26,908 nt of DNA, taken from an uncultured Candidatus Melainabacteria bacterium. Lineage in GTDB: Bacteria; Cyanobacteriota; Vampirovibrionia; LMEP-6097. Of this stretch, positions 6,686 to 14,490 are shown piece after piece. Location: the NCBI GenBank assembly GCA_937927525.1, contig CALBDR010000450.1:1-26908 (forward strand), written 5' to 3'. Both the position numbers and the translations under genes were made by a program. The notes under the pieces are model-generated. The model was not told where the DNA came from and searched no databases. It was given only the letters and a program-made list of their open reading frames with translations. The first letter of the stretch is position 1; every line of letters begins with the position of its first letter.

Positions 6686-8590
6686 ATGGATAGTAATGCT
6701 ATTAACCTCATAATAACTATCATTGTCATAGCCGCATTTATATTCGTCTATCTAGTTCTATTTACAAGCTTTTTAGACAACTTTTCTACAGCAAAATATG
6801 AAAAGTCAATCAAAATTAAAAAGAAATATAGCGTAGAAACTTTAAGGCTATTAAAAAAAATATGCTACCAATTCAGGCACAGATCATTTGATGCTTGGCT
6901 TGCATGGTTAAGGATTCAAGAGAATGATATTCAAAATATTGCTTTAAATAAACTAATTCAACATTTAAATGGTGATGTAATCGAATGGGATGAATCGGTA
7001 ACTCCAGATATAATAATGAACCTCACCGTTTTTAAAGGAATAAAAAACCTATCTTTTATTTTCCCAAACCTATTAACAAAAATAAAAGAAGCCTCGCAAA
7101 CAGCTTTAGTCAACCAATTTCTATATTACAAATCAACTTTTATTCCTTTTATCACTTTGTATCCAAGTTTAGGACTTGAATATCTAGAAGTTGAAGTTGA
7201 GGAACTCGTTAATTCAGATGACTTAGGATCTATAGATAAAAAGAAATTTATTATTGAGCAACTTCAAAGAATAAATACTCACTTTAAAGAAGGAAGAATT
7301 TATGACCAAACACTCATAGATTTATTACTGGATATCATTTGTAATAATAAAGAGGATTCAATTGTAAGATGGGAAGCATTTGAAATTTTAAATGAATTTG
7401 ATCCTAATCAAATTCACCAAGCATCTCTAAAGATTTTGCCAGTAATAGTTCAACATAGTGAAGGAATGGATGAAGTAATTTCTCAAATCTTCAAAAGCTT
7501 AATAAAAGACTTAGTAACAGACATAAATAAACCTGAAATTTTTTCAATATTTATGGAGTCTCTGCACAAGCCTAGTTTAAGACCAGTCATTGTAACAACT
7601 TTAGGTAATCTACTCATGGGTATTAATAGCCTATTTGATATGGAGCATTTATTTGCTATCTACAAACTTGATGAGGATGAAGGTAAAGACCTAATAAAAA
7701 TATTAGCTAAAAGAAATACACTGACAGAGTCAGAAGTTGAGTTCATTGAAGAACCTCAACCAAAATTTTTAACTTACAAAGACATAATTACAGCTGAAAA
7801 ACTAAACTTAGATGACTTGCCAGTTCCATCATTCCAAAAAGATTACATAGATGGACTTTTAAAAAAGATTGCTAAAACTCCTTTTGAAAAGAAAGAAGGC
7901 ACTGGTAGTACTTATGAAAGTGCAATGCTTAGAGGTCCTAATAAATTCGACAAGATCTATATCTGTAGACTCTTTTGTCTTTTAAGAAACATGGCTTTTA
8001 AACATATTGATCTAGAAAAAATGATATCTGAAAACAAAAATGACCTTGGAACCGCACTTGAAAATCAAATGAAATATGAACAAGAAGGAACCATGTTTTA
8101 TATTTCAAACATTGAACAAATTTATGGCAAAATTACTCCAGACGAAGAATTTGATAAGCATTTAAAGAAGATCAAACAAATACTAAAAGTATATTCATCA
8201 AATAAGGACTATTTTCTAATTTCAAGCTCTGAAGACCCAATTATAATGCAAGAAACGGGTCAAATATTCATAGATATCCAAGCTGACAATATTTTCAAAA
8301 ATATTCTAGACTTTAATTTACCAGGACAATACGATCAGTTAAAGTTACTGGAAAGCATGATTCAAAAAATGAACAAAAAAAGAATCAGAGATGGTGAAGG
8401 AATTTTAAATCAATTATTAGCATTAGCTAAAGATATGTCTATGATTGAAGGTTATTACACAGCTGCAAAATTTGCAAAACTATTATTAGTGCTATTCACA
8501 GAATATGAAAGTATAGAACCAATTCTAAACTTGGAAGAAAAATATGAATTCTTACTAAATGAGTCTAAAAAGAGAAAATCTAAGCAATAA
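6686..8590 (+). CDS. MotB-linked protein B: membrane-anchored paralogue of protein A
   Basis: A 634-residue protein starting directly after the stop of protein A. It differs from A by an N-terminal membrane anchor (about residues 6-30), which would place the rest in the cytoplasm, followed by a basic stretch (KSIKIKKKY). Residues 50-350 are helical repeats related to those of A. Residues 410-545 parallel the degenerate AAA+ region: AMLRGPNKFDKIYICRLF (413-430) at the Walker A position without GKT, TMFYISNIEQI (469-479) at Walker B, DYFLISSSEDP (508-518) at sensor 1. Residues 570-625 resemble an AAA+ lid (LALAKDMSMIEGYYTAAKFA, 578-597). Neither copy should hydrolyse ATP in the usual way. Placement after motB suggests a partner of the stator or motor; this is inference. 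The convergent hydratase gene ends 2 nt away. Confidence 0.8.
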   Translation: MDSNAINLIITIIVIAAFIFVYLVLFTSFLDNFSTAKYEKSIKIKKKYSVETLRLLKKICYQFRHRSFDAWLAWLRIQENDIQNIALNKLIQHLNGDVIEWDESVTPDIIMNLTVFKGIKNLSFIFPNLLTKIKEASQTALVNQFLYYKSTFIPFITLYPSLGLEYLEVEVEELVNSDDLGSIDKKKFIIEQLQRINTHFKEGRIYDQTLIDLLLDIICNNKEDSIVRWEAFEILNEFDPNQIHQASLKILPVIVQHSEGMDEVISQIFKSLIKDLVTDINKPEIFSIFMESLHKPSLRPVIVTTLGNLLMGINSLFDMEHLFAIYKLDEDEGKDLIKILAKRNTLTESEVEFIEEPQPKFLTYKDIITAEKLNLDDLPVPSFQKDYIDGLLKKIAKTPFEKKEGTGSTYESAMLRGPNKFDKIYICRLFCLLRNMAFKHIDLEKMISENKNDLGTALENQMKYEQEGTMFYISNIEQIYGKITPDEEFDKHLKKIKQILKVYSSNKDYFLISSSEDPIIMQETGQIFIDIQADNIFKNILDFNLPGQYDQLKLLESMIQKMNKKRIRDGEGILNQLLALAKDMSMIEGYYTAAKFAKLLLVLFTEYESIEPILNLEEKYEFLLNESKKRKSKQ

Positions 8591-8592
8591 AT

Positions 8593-9471
8593 TTAAAAAC
8601 CAATACTGCCTTTGTCTATCACATAGGCACCTTCTTGGTTTTTTGCAGAAAAAACTAAACTATCTTCAGACTCTTTTAGCATAGTAAAGCTTAATTCATC
8701 ACCAGGCTTAACAGGTTTAGAAAACCTAGCTTTAAAAACCTTTACTTTATTATGGTCAAAATAATGAATACATAAATTCGCTGCTAAGGCCATGGTTGCC
8801 ATACCATGCAAAATATTGGACCCAAGTCCTACAGACTTACCTAAATCAGAGTCCAAATGAATCGCATTAAAATCACCACTAGCACCAGCATACTTTTGAG
8901 GCATATACTTATCTATATAAACTTTTAAGCTAAATTCTTTATCAGAGAGACTCTTATACTCTGGTTCTAATTCCTTTGGGGATATTTCTTTAGGAAAAAA
9001 ATTTACTTTTGAGGCAACTGCAGCTAAACTCATTGCTAACTTTTCTGAAAAACTAAAATCAGTATCATTTCCACCTCTTACGATAAAAGAGCTTGTCTGA
9101 GCGCAAACTAATTCATCATTAGCATCTTTAGAATCTACTTTAAAAATGACAAAATCATGACCTTTTTTTGAAAAGATATTATCGATCCATGCGTAACTAG
9201 TAATATGATCTCCAGCTTTAGCTTGCTTATGATAGGTAAATTCCATATCTCCATGAACTAATTTCCCTAAATTTAAATTCAATTCAGGGTCATAAAGAAC
9301 TTGCTCCAAAAGATTTGAAGCGTAAACGACAGGAAAAGTTAAAGGAATATTCTGACTATACTTCCCTAGCTCACCTTTAGTAGCTTTTACAAATTCTTTT
9401 ACTTTCTCTTGAGAAACTTGATAAGTTACAGATGGGTAAGGTTTACCAATAAACTTTGAGTCAATCGTCAT
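8593..9471 (-). CDS. Double-hotdog MaoC-type acyl hydratase/dehydratase
   Basis: A 292-residue protein of two fused hotdog domains. The N-terminal half (about 5-133) matches FAS1-type/MaoC_dehydrat_N domains (FPVVYASNLL; LVHGDMEFTYHKQAKAGD). The C-terminal half (about 180-292) carries the R-hydratase motif YAGASGDFNAIHLD (194-207) with the catalytic pair Asp200 and His205, then ILHGMATMALA (220-230) and the KPVKPGDEL strand. Such proteins add or remove water at the 2,3-position of acyl-CoA or acyl-ACP; whether this one serves fatty-acid or mycolate-like synthesis or degradation cannot be told. It has its own promoter 6 nt before the ATG and no Shine-Dalgarno sequence, so the mRNA should be leaderless. 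Confidence 0.88.
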   Translation of the reverse strand: MTIDSKFIGKPYPSVTYQVSQEKVKEFVKATKGELGKYSQNIPLTFPVVYASNLLEQVLYDPELNLNLGKLVHGDMEFTYHKQAKAGDHITSYAWIDNIFSKKGHDFVIFKVDSKDANDELVCAQTSSFIVRGGNDTDFSFSEKLAMSLAAVASKVNFFPKEISPKELEPEYKSLSDKEFSLKVYIDKYMPQKYAGASGDFNAIHLDSDLGKSVGLGSNILHGMATMALAANLCIHYFDHNKVKVFKARFSKPVKPGDELSFTMLKESEDSLVFSAKNQEGAYVIDKGSIGF

Positions 9472-9477
9472 AAGGAC

Positions 9478-9506
9478 ATTCTACGTACTAAACCTAAATC
9501 AAGCAA
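9478..9506 (-). promoter_or_regulatory. Sigma70-type promoter of the hydratase gene, leaderless
   Basis: Reading leftward: -35 TTGCTT (9506-9501), 17-nt spacer, -10 TAGAAT (9483-9478), then 6 nt to the ATG at 9471. Transcription should start at or next to the A of the ATG. The -35 lies inside an inverted repeat (9497-9515). Confidence 0.65.
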
Positions 9507-9515
9507 GCCTTGATT
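9497..9515. promoter_or_regulatory. Inverted repeat over the -35 of the hydratase promoter
   Basis: AATCAAG (9497-9503) and CTTGATT (9509-9515) form a perfect 7-bp inverted repeat with a 5-nt centre, covering the -35 hexamer. It has the form of a repressor or activator site; as an RNA it lacks a T-run and is unlikely to be a terminator. Confidence 0.4.
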
Positions 9516-9530
9516 CATTACTACCTTAGT

Positions 9531-10595
9531 TTAAGGAACCTCTATACAGTCAAAAATAATTTTAATTATATCGTCAGCAGTTTTATCTTCTGCTTCGGCT
9601 TCAAAACTTAAACCAATACGATGTCTTAAAACATCAAACCCTATACTCTTAATATCCTGTGGAATCACATAAGCTCTACCTTTCAGGTAAGCGTAAGTCT
9701 TAGCAGCTAAAGTTAAGGCTATAGAAGCTCTAGGTGAAGCACCATAATCAATTAAGTAATTAAGTTCTTTGATCTTTTGTTTCTTTGAGAAATTTGATTC
9801 TTCTTCTAACCTAGTAGCAAAAACTATATCTATGATATAGTCCTGAATTTTTTCATCCACATAAACTTTATCAACAAGCGCCCTAGCATTGAAAATATCT
9901 TCTTTATTAATAATCTGATCTAAATAAAGCTTCTCTCTAGTAGATTTCATATTCATGATTTGCTTCTCTTCCTCTCTAGTAGGATAAGAAATCAATAATT
10001 TCATCATAAATCTATCCATCTGAGCTTCAGGTAAAGCGTAGGTTCCTTCCTGCTCAAGCGGGTTTTGCGTAGCTAAAACGATAAATGGTTCTTCCAGTTT
10101 AAAAGTTTCTTCACCTAGGGTAATAGTTTTCTCAGCCATTGCTTCAAGCAGAGCAGACTGGACTTTAGCTGGTGCACGGTTAATTTCATCAGCCAAAATT
10201 AAATTAGAAAAAAGAGGACCTTTTTTGGTTTCAAAATTCCCATGTCCATTATTCGGATTATAAATCTGAGTACCAATCAAATCTGCTGGTAATAAGTCAG
10301 GAGTGAACTGAACTCTTTGTGAATCTATCCCAGTACATTCAGCTAAGCTTTTAATGGTTTCTGTCTTCGCTAAACCTGGTACCCCTTCTACGAGCATATG
10401 TCCACCAGAGATAAGGCCGAGAAGTAATTTTTCAATAAACTCTTCCTGCCCAATGATTTTCTTTTTAATTTCTTGCCTAACTTTTCTAAAAGCTTGGCTT
10501 TGGATTTGAATCTCTTCAGTTATTTTCTCTAAATCTATCTCATTATTATTTTCTGTCATATTTTGATCTAAGTTTTCTTGATCCTGTACTTCCAT
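9531..10595 (-). CDS. MoxR-family AAA+ ATPase
   Basis: A 354-residue ATPase of the MoxR branch. After an acidic N-terminal stretch come GVPGLAKT (71-78, Walker A), ILADEINRAP (133-142, Walker B), the family loop QEGTYALPEAQMDRF and the lid motif YGASPRASIAL. MoxR proteins act as chaperone-like activators, usually of von Willebrand-type proteins with DUF58 encoded next door; here a DUF58 gene lies 10.8 kb away on the other strand. The ATG at 10595 is chosen rather than the in-frame TTG at 10613, because a promoter with its -10 at 10604-10609 covers the longer start and leaves 8 nt before this ATG. Confidence 0.92.
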   Translation of the reverse strand: MEVQDQENLDQNMTENNNEIDLEKITEEIQIQSQAFRKVRQEIKKKIIGQEEFIEKLLLGLISGGHMLVEGVPGLAKTETIKSLAECTGIDSQRVQFTPDLLPADLIGTQIYNPNNGHGNFETKKGPLFSNLILADEINRAPAKVQSALLEAMAEKTITLGEETFKLEEPFIVLATQNPLEQEGTYALPEAQMDRFMMKLLISYPTREEEKQIMNMKSTREKLYLDQIINKEDIFNARALVDKVYVDEKIQDYIIDIVFATRLEEESNFSKKQKIKELNYLIDYGASPRASIALTLAAKTYAYLKGRAYVIPQDIKSIGFDVLRHRIGLSFEAEAEDKTADDIIKIIFDCIEVP

Positions 10596-10603
10596 AGTAG
10601 TAG

Positions 10604-10632
10604 ATTCTAGCAATCCCTTTGTTACAAATCAA
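10604..10632 (-). promoter_or_regulatory. Sigma70-type promoter of the moxR gene, near-leaderless
   Basis: Reading leftward: -35 TTGATT (10632-10627), 17-nt spacer, -10 TAGAAT (10609-10604), then 8 nt to the ATG at 10595. The -10 is identical to that of the hydratase gene. It makes the TTG at 10613 impossible as a start for this transcript. Confidence 0.65.
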
Positions 10633-10726
10633 AACCTCTTTTCCACAACAAATATATATTATTGTAAACTTCAACAAATAGTACAAAAACCCTAATCTAA
10701 AATTAATAACTTTTAAGGCAGGGGGC

Positions 10727-10755
10727 TTGAACAGACCAAGAATTTTTGATAAAAT
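10727..10755 (+). promoter_or_regulatory. Promoter with extended -10 ahead of a short terminated transcript
   Basis: -35 TTGAAC (10727-10732), 17-nt spacer, -10 TAAAAT (10750-10755) preceded by TGA as an extended -10. Predicted start near 10762. The 12-nt stretch TTGATAAAATAT here recurs at the promoter of the phosphorylase gene (19881-19892). Confidence 0.6.
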
Positions 10756-10761
10756 ATCTTC

Positions 10762-10813
10762 TATAGAAAAAAATAAATTCAATCCATCGAGCCAAAAGCT
10801 CGATTTTTTGTTT
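10762..10813 (+). ncRNA. Candidate ~50-nt RNA or attenuated ruvB leader
   Basis: A transcript from the promoter at 10727-10755 would run only about 50 nt before meeting the intrinsic terminator at 10786-10813. It contains an A-rich 5' part and the terminator stem, with no plausible reading frame. It may be a small RNA, or a ruvB leader in which read-through is controlled. Existence is predicted from promoter plus terminator only. Confidence 0.45.
10786..10813 (+). terminator. Strong intrinsic terminator upstream of ruvB
   Basis: ATCGAGC (10786-10792), loop CAAAA, GCTCGAT (10798-10804), then TTTTTGTTT. A perfect 7-bp stem with a T-run, rightward only: the leftward strand has no T-run. No rightward protein gene ends before it, since the moxR gene on its left reads away. 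Confidence 0.8.
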
Positions 10814-10835
10814 AATAAATATCCATATTAACGCT

Positions 10836-10878
10836 TTGCAAAAGCAAAATAGCATGTTAGACTTACTTATGTAAGTAA
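10836..10878 (+). promoter_or_regulatory. Possible ruvB promoter and overlapping palindrome
   Basis: TTGCAA (10836-10841), 16 nt, TAGACT (10858-10863) would start transcription about 7-8 nt before the ruvB ATG. Next to it, TTACTTA (10863-10869), TG, TAAGTAA (10872-10878) is a perfect 7-bp inverted repeat ending on the first base of the start codon, placed as an operator would be. Confidence 0.45.
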
Positions 10879-11930
10879 TGGCAATAGTTTCATCCTATGA
10901 ACAGAATGGTGAGGATAAAAATAAATCACCTATAAAAAAGTCTAAAAATCTAGACGCATCTGCAACTAGATCAGATATTAATAACGAAAAAGGTAATAAA
11001 CTTAGACCAGAAAACTTTGATGAATATATCGGTCAAGAAAGATTAAAACAGACTCTAAGCATATCTATTAACGCCGCTAAAAAGAGAAATGACCTTGCAA
11101 GCTTAGGTCATGTTTTACTTTATGGGCCACCAGGACTTGGAAAAACCAGCTGTGCATATTTAATAGCCAAAGAACTTGGCACGACGATTAAAACCTTCTC
11201 TGCCCCTGCACTTGAACGACCTAAAGATATTATCGGAATACTAATGTCTCTTTCTCCAGGAGATGTATTATTCATCGATGAAATTCATCGTTTAAATAAA
11301 GTCACAGAAGAATTACTATATCCAGCTATCGAGGACTTTGAAGTAGATTTAAATGCTGGAAAAGATGATTCAACTAGAATCATGCGTTTGAAAATCAATA
11401 AATTCATCTTAGTAGGAGCTACAACTAAACTAGGCTACATCAGTGCTCCACTAAGAGATAGATTTCTACACGTTCATCGAATGGAATACTATAACGAAGA
11501 AGAGCTCGGACAAATAATCGAAAAAAGTGCAAGTAAACTATCTTTAGAAATAGAAAATAAAGCATTATTAGAAATAGCAGGCAGAAGCCGTGGCACTCCT
11601 CGTATCGCAAACCGCTTACTTAGATTAGTTAGAGACTACTCTGAACATCTAGAAAAAGACTTTTTAGATATTGAAACAGCTAAAAAAGCTCTCGACTTAT
11701 ACCAAATCGACAAGCATGGACTTGATAATATGGATAAAAAAATACTCGAAGTACTTATTAATAACTACCAAGGAGGACCAGCAGGTCTAGAAACTATAGC
11801 TGGACTTATAGGAGAGGATAAAAACACCGTCGAGGACTACTACGAACCATTTCTTATCCAATCCGGCTTACTATTAAGAACCCAAAGGGGGCGCATTGTC
11901 ACCGAAAAAGGTTTAGAATATTGTAAGTGA
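10878..11930 (+). CDS. ruvB: Holliday junction branch migration ATPase RuvB
   Basis: A 350-residue AAA+ motor that drives branch migration with RuvA. After a polar N-terminal extension (1-40), the RuvB core has LRPENFDEYIGQE (42-54), Walker A GPPGLGKT (83-90), Walker B LFIDEIHRLN (131-140), the sensor GATTKLG and the arginine-finger region APLRDRF, and the C-terminal winged helix GGPAGLETIAGLIGED. Length is normal. ruvA and ruvC are not adjacent. No Shine-Dalgarno sequence precedes the ATG. Its TGA stop overlaps the GTG start of the next gene (GTGA). Confidence 0.95.
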   Translation: MAIVSSYEQNGEDKNKSPIKKSKNLDASATRSDINNEKGNKLRPENFDEYIGQERLKQTLSISINAAKKRNDLASLGHVLLYGPPGLGKTSCAYLIAKELGTTIKTFSAPALERPKDIIGILMSLSPGDVLFIDEIHRLNKVTEELLYPAIEDFEVDLNAGKDDSTRIMRLKINKFILVGATTKLGYISAPLRDRFLHVHRMEYYNEEELGQIIEKSASKLSLEIENKALLEIAGRSRGTPRIANRLLRLVRDYSEHLEKDFLDIETAKKALDLYQIDKHGLDNMDKKILEVLINNYQGGPAGLETIAGLIGEDKNTVEDYYEPFLIQSGLLLRTQRGRIVTEKGLEYCK

Positions 11931-13144
11931 CTAGAAAAAATTACCTTACTAGCTTAATGATAGGTTTACTATCTTTTAGCAGTTTTAGTTTAATAAATGA
12001 TAGTATTTTCGTGAGCTTAGAAAAGAAGCTTGTATTAGGGCGCGTAGGTTTAAAAAAATTTGCATTGCAAGACCCACTATATAGCCCTGACCTTGTTTTG
12101 AATATAGATATTCATTACATTGCTTTCTTCTTTTTTATGATTGCTTTAGCAATTTTTCTACTGTCAATAAAACCTTGGGCTAGAGCTTTTTTCTTAAGTA
12201 TTATTTTCGTAGGGTTAATCTTTACTAGTCAAATCGTTTTCTTAGTATTTGATATAAACATTTATATTATTAAATTTATACTTTCATCTTTCTTCGTTTT
12301 CTTTTTCACTACACTATTTGATGCTGATTTAGATGGAGTTAACTGGTATAGAGCATTTAAAACTTTACCAAGAAATAAAATTCAAGCTTTAGAACACAAA
12401 AGAAAACACGAACTAGTTGCAAATAAAGATCTTAGCAACTCTGAAAAAGAACTACTGGAAAGAGATTTAAGAGCTAAATATTTTTTAAAAGTCGAAGATA
12501 AATACGAAAGTTTATTAATTGATTTTCAAGAGAAAATCTTAGCCGAGCTAAGTGATATTCAAGGAAAATTAAACTCTAACACCGATGAAATGAGCCTAAA
12601 CTCATTTAAAAACCTTCTATTTATGGCCAGAACTGACTTTAATAATAGTTTAGATAAACTTGATACTTGGTTATTTAACCTAGCTCCACTTAATTATGAA
12701 GGTGAAAGAGCTTTCATTGATAGCTTAAATCTATTAGTGGAGAAGTCAAATGCTATTTCTTACGATAAAACTAAAATCAAACTAGAAACTAAAATCCGTT
12801 CTGTGAAAATGGATTATGAAAATAAAATCAATATTTTCCGTTCAATTAATGAATTGATTTATCTTATCGATGAAGTAAACCATGATATAGATGAGAGACC
12901 CCTTAAAATTCTTTTACTTATTGAGCTTTCAGAAGAAGATTATTCTTTAAAAATAAGTTTAAACTACCCTCATCGAATGATAGATACGGATTATCACAGC
13001 TATAGACTAAAAGAAGTTAAAAATAGACTTGAAGTCATAGGTGCTAATTTAGAATTTATTGAAAATGAAAAACTCTCTAAAAGTCAAAAAATAAACTCTA
13101 TAATAATTAGTGTTCCTAAAGAAAGCTTTACTTTAGCTTACTAA
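11927..13144 (+). CDS. Membrane protein with long cytoplasmic coiled-coil domain, unknown
   Basis: A 405-residue protein starting at GTG inside the end of ruvB (4-nt GTGA overlap, so probably translationally coupled). A first hydrophobic stretch (about 8-25) and a soluble loop are followed by three closely spaced membrane helices (about 64-82, 86-108, 111-132). Residues 150-310 are rich in Lys, Glu and Leu and look coiled-coil; the last 90 residues (SLKISLNYPHRM and after) appear to form a small mixed fold. I recognise no family. A signal peptide-like start with three late helices resembles some sensor proteins, but no kinase or cyclase domain follows. Its stop overlaps that of the convergent RDD gene (CTAA, 13141-13144). 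Confidence 0.75.
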   Translation: MTRKNYLTSLMIGLLSFSSFSLINDSIFVSLEKKLVLGRVGLKKFALQDPLYSPDLVLNIDIHYIAFFFFMIALAIFLLSIKPWARAFFLSIIFVGLIFTSQIVFLVFDINIYIIKFILSSFFVFFFTTLFDADLDGVNWYRAFKTLPRNKIQALEHKRKHELVANKDLSNSEKELLERDLRAKYFLKVEDKYESLLIDFQEKILAELSDIQGKLNSNTDEMSLNSFKNLLFMARTDFNNSLDKLDTWLFNLAPLNYEGERAFIDSLNLLVEKSNAISYDKTKIKLETKIRSVKMDYENKINIFRSINELIYLIDEVNHDIDERPLKILLLIELSEEDYSLKISLNYPHRMIDTDYHSYRLKEVKNRLEVIGANLEFIENEKLSKSQKINSIIISVPKESFTLAY

Positions 13145-14490
13145 AGACTAATATTCAATTCAACTTTTCTTTTAGCTTTAAGCTCTTTATTAAATTTAAC
13201 CATTACACGGTAAGACTTTAAAAACTGTTCACTAAAAGCTACTAAATCTTTATTCTTAACATTATTAGTTAAAGTAAGCTCAACTATACTACCGTAATTA
13301 GGGTCAATGATTAGCTTGTAGTTAAGCCGTTCTCCAAGATCAAAATCTATATCACTAGCTTCTAAAGAGCTAATATAATCAGCTTTTAAGTTTCTGGCTA
13401 TTTGACTTAGAATAAACTTAGATTTCTTGCCTAGTTTATACTTAAAAATCTCTTGATCAAAATCAAAAATTTTAATATCTAATTCTGAATTATCGACATC
13501 AAGCTTAGTATCAAATAGTTTCAAAAGATCTTTTGCTATTACATTTGCAGAATCTGAAATGTAAAAAACCTGATTATAGAAATCAAGATCGTGTCCTTTA
13601 TCATCTTTAATACTTAAAACAGGTACTATTATATAAGGCTCAGACTTAAACTTAAGAGCTTCGTCCATATCTAAACTAAAATATCTAAAAACCTTTAAAT
13701 TCTCAGAAGCAAACTTTTTTAAATCTGATTTACTTATATAGTTCTTGTCCGTATCAGGATCTAGCTCAAAATCAACAAACTCTGCTTTATCTTTAAACCT
13801 TAGCAAAGCATAAACTTGTGAATTAGAGTATGGAATTGAAAATTCAGTTCTATTTTCCAACTTGATTTTTTTAAACTTTGCAAGTTCAATATCTTTTTCT
13901 GAATGAATATAGTTATTAACATCATAAGCAGTAATATTAGTGTCATAAATATAATTATTTAAAAGTGGGTAAGGGCTAAGAACTATAACTAAAAATATCC
14001 CCAAAGCTAAAGCAGAGCCAACCAAAAAAAATACCCAATGAAATATTTGTACTAGAATATTTTTTCTTAAATAATGGATGTTCTCAACAACAAGTGTATT
14101 TACACAAAGGTCATGAAAACTAATCCTTTCAGAATTAAAAATGATCGCAAGCGAACCTAAACCAAAAACAGCTATAGAAAGATATGAAATTAAAGTCCGG
14201 AAAAAGACTTGAAGAAAACTTGCTTTTTTATTTCCGTGATAATTTACAATCTCTATACCTAAAATCAGCTTACCAATATCAATATGAGTTTTAGCAACTA
14301 ATAAAGAATTCAAAAATAAAGCTAAAGGAAAAGCAAAGTATAAAGAATCCAAAAAGCCATAACCGTGAAAGAAAATAGATAAAGCTAGCTTTAAAATATG
14401 AGCAATTAAATAAGTTAAAAGCGCAAGAAAAAATACGTTAATATAAAAAGCGGTTAAACGATCTTTAGCACTAGCAATTTTTCTAAGCAT
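13141..14490 (-). CDS. RDD-domain membrane protein with large extra domain
   Basis: A 449-residue protein. Residues 1-145 form an RDD domain: it opens with AKDRLTAFYIN (8-18), has four hydrophobic helices and the typical GKLILGIEIVN turn after the second pair. A further membrane helix (about 148-172) leads to about 275 residues of mixed alpha/beta sequence that look extracytoplasmic or peripheral, with no recognised family. RDD domains are often linked to transport or ion homeostasis, but function is generally unknown. It is the last gene of a leftward operon: its ATG lies 8 nt inside the end of rsmA. Confidence 0.8.
   Translation of the reverse strand: MLRKIASAKDRLTAFYINVFFLALLTYLIAHILKLALSIFFHGYGFLDSLYFAFPLALFLNSLLVAKTHIDIGKLILGIEIVNYHGNKKASFLQVFFRTLISYLSIAVFGLGSLAIIFNSERISFHDLCVNTLVVENIHYLRKNILVQIFHWVFFLVGSALALGIFLVIVLSPYPLLNNYIYDTNITAYDVNNYIHSEKDIELAKFKKIKLENRTEFSIPYSNSQVYALLRFKDKAEFVDFELDPDTDKNYISKSDLKKFASENLKVFRYFSLDMDEALKFKSEPYIIVPVLSIKDDKGHDLDFYNQVFYISDSANVIAKDLLKLFDTKLDVDNSELDIKIFDFDQEIFKYKLGKKSKFILSQIARNLKADYISSLEASDIDFDLGERLNYKLIIDPNYGSIVELTLTNNVKNKDLVAFSEQFLKSYRVMVKFNKELKAKRKVELNISL

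Noticed and set aside
9524..9536. CCTTA-GTT-TAAGG at the moxR stop codon as a terminator
   Set aside because: Only a 5-bp stem with a 3-nt loop and no T-run on the leftward strand.
10546..10782. Leftward open frame over the moxR upstream region
   Set aside because: It overlaps moxR in another frame and crosses the moxR promoter; the Cys/Tyr/Ile-rich product resembles nothing.
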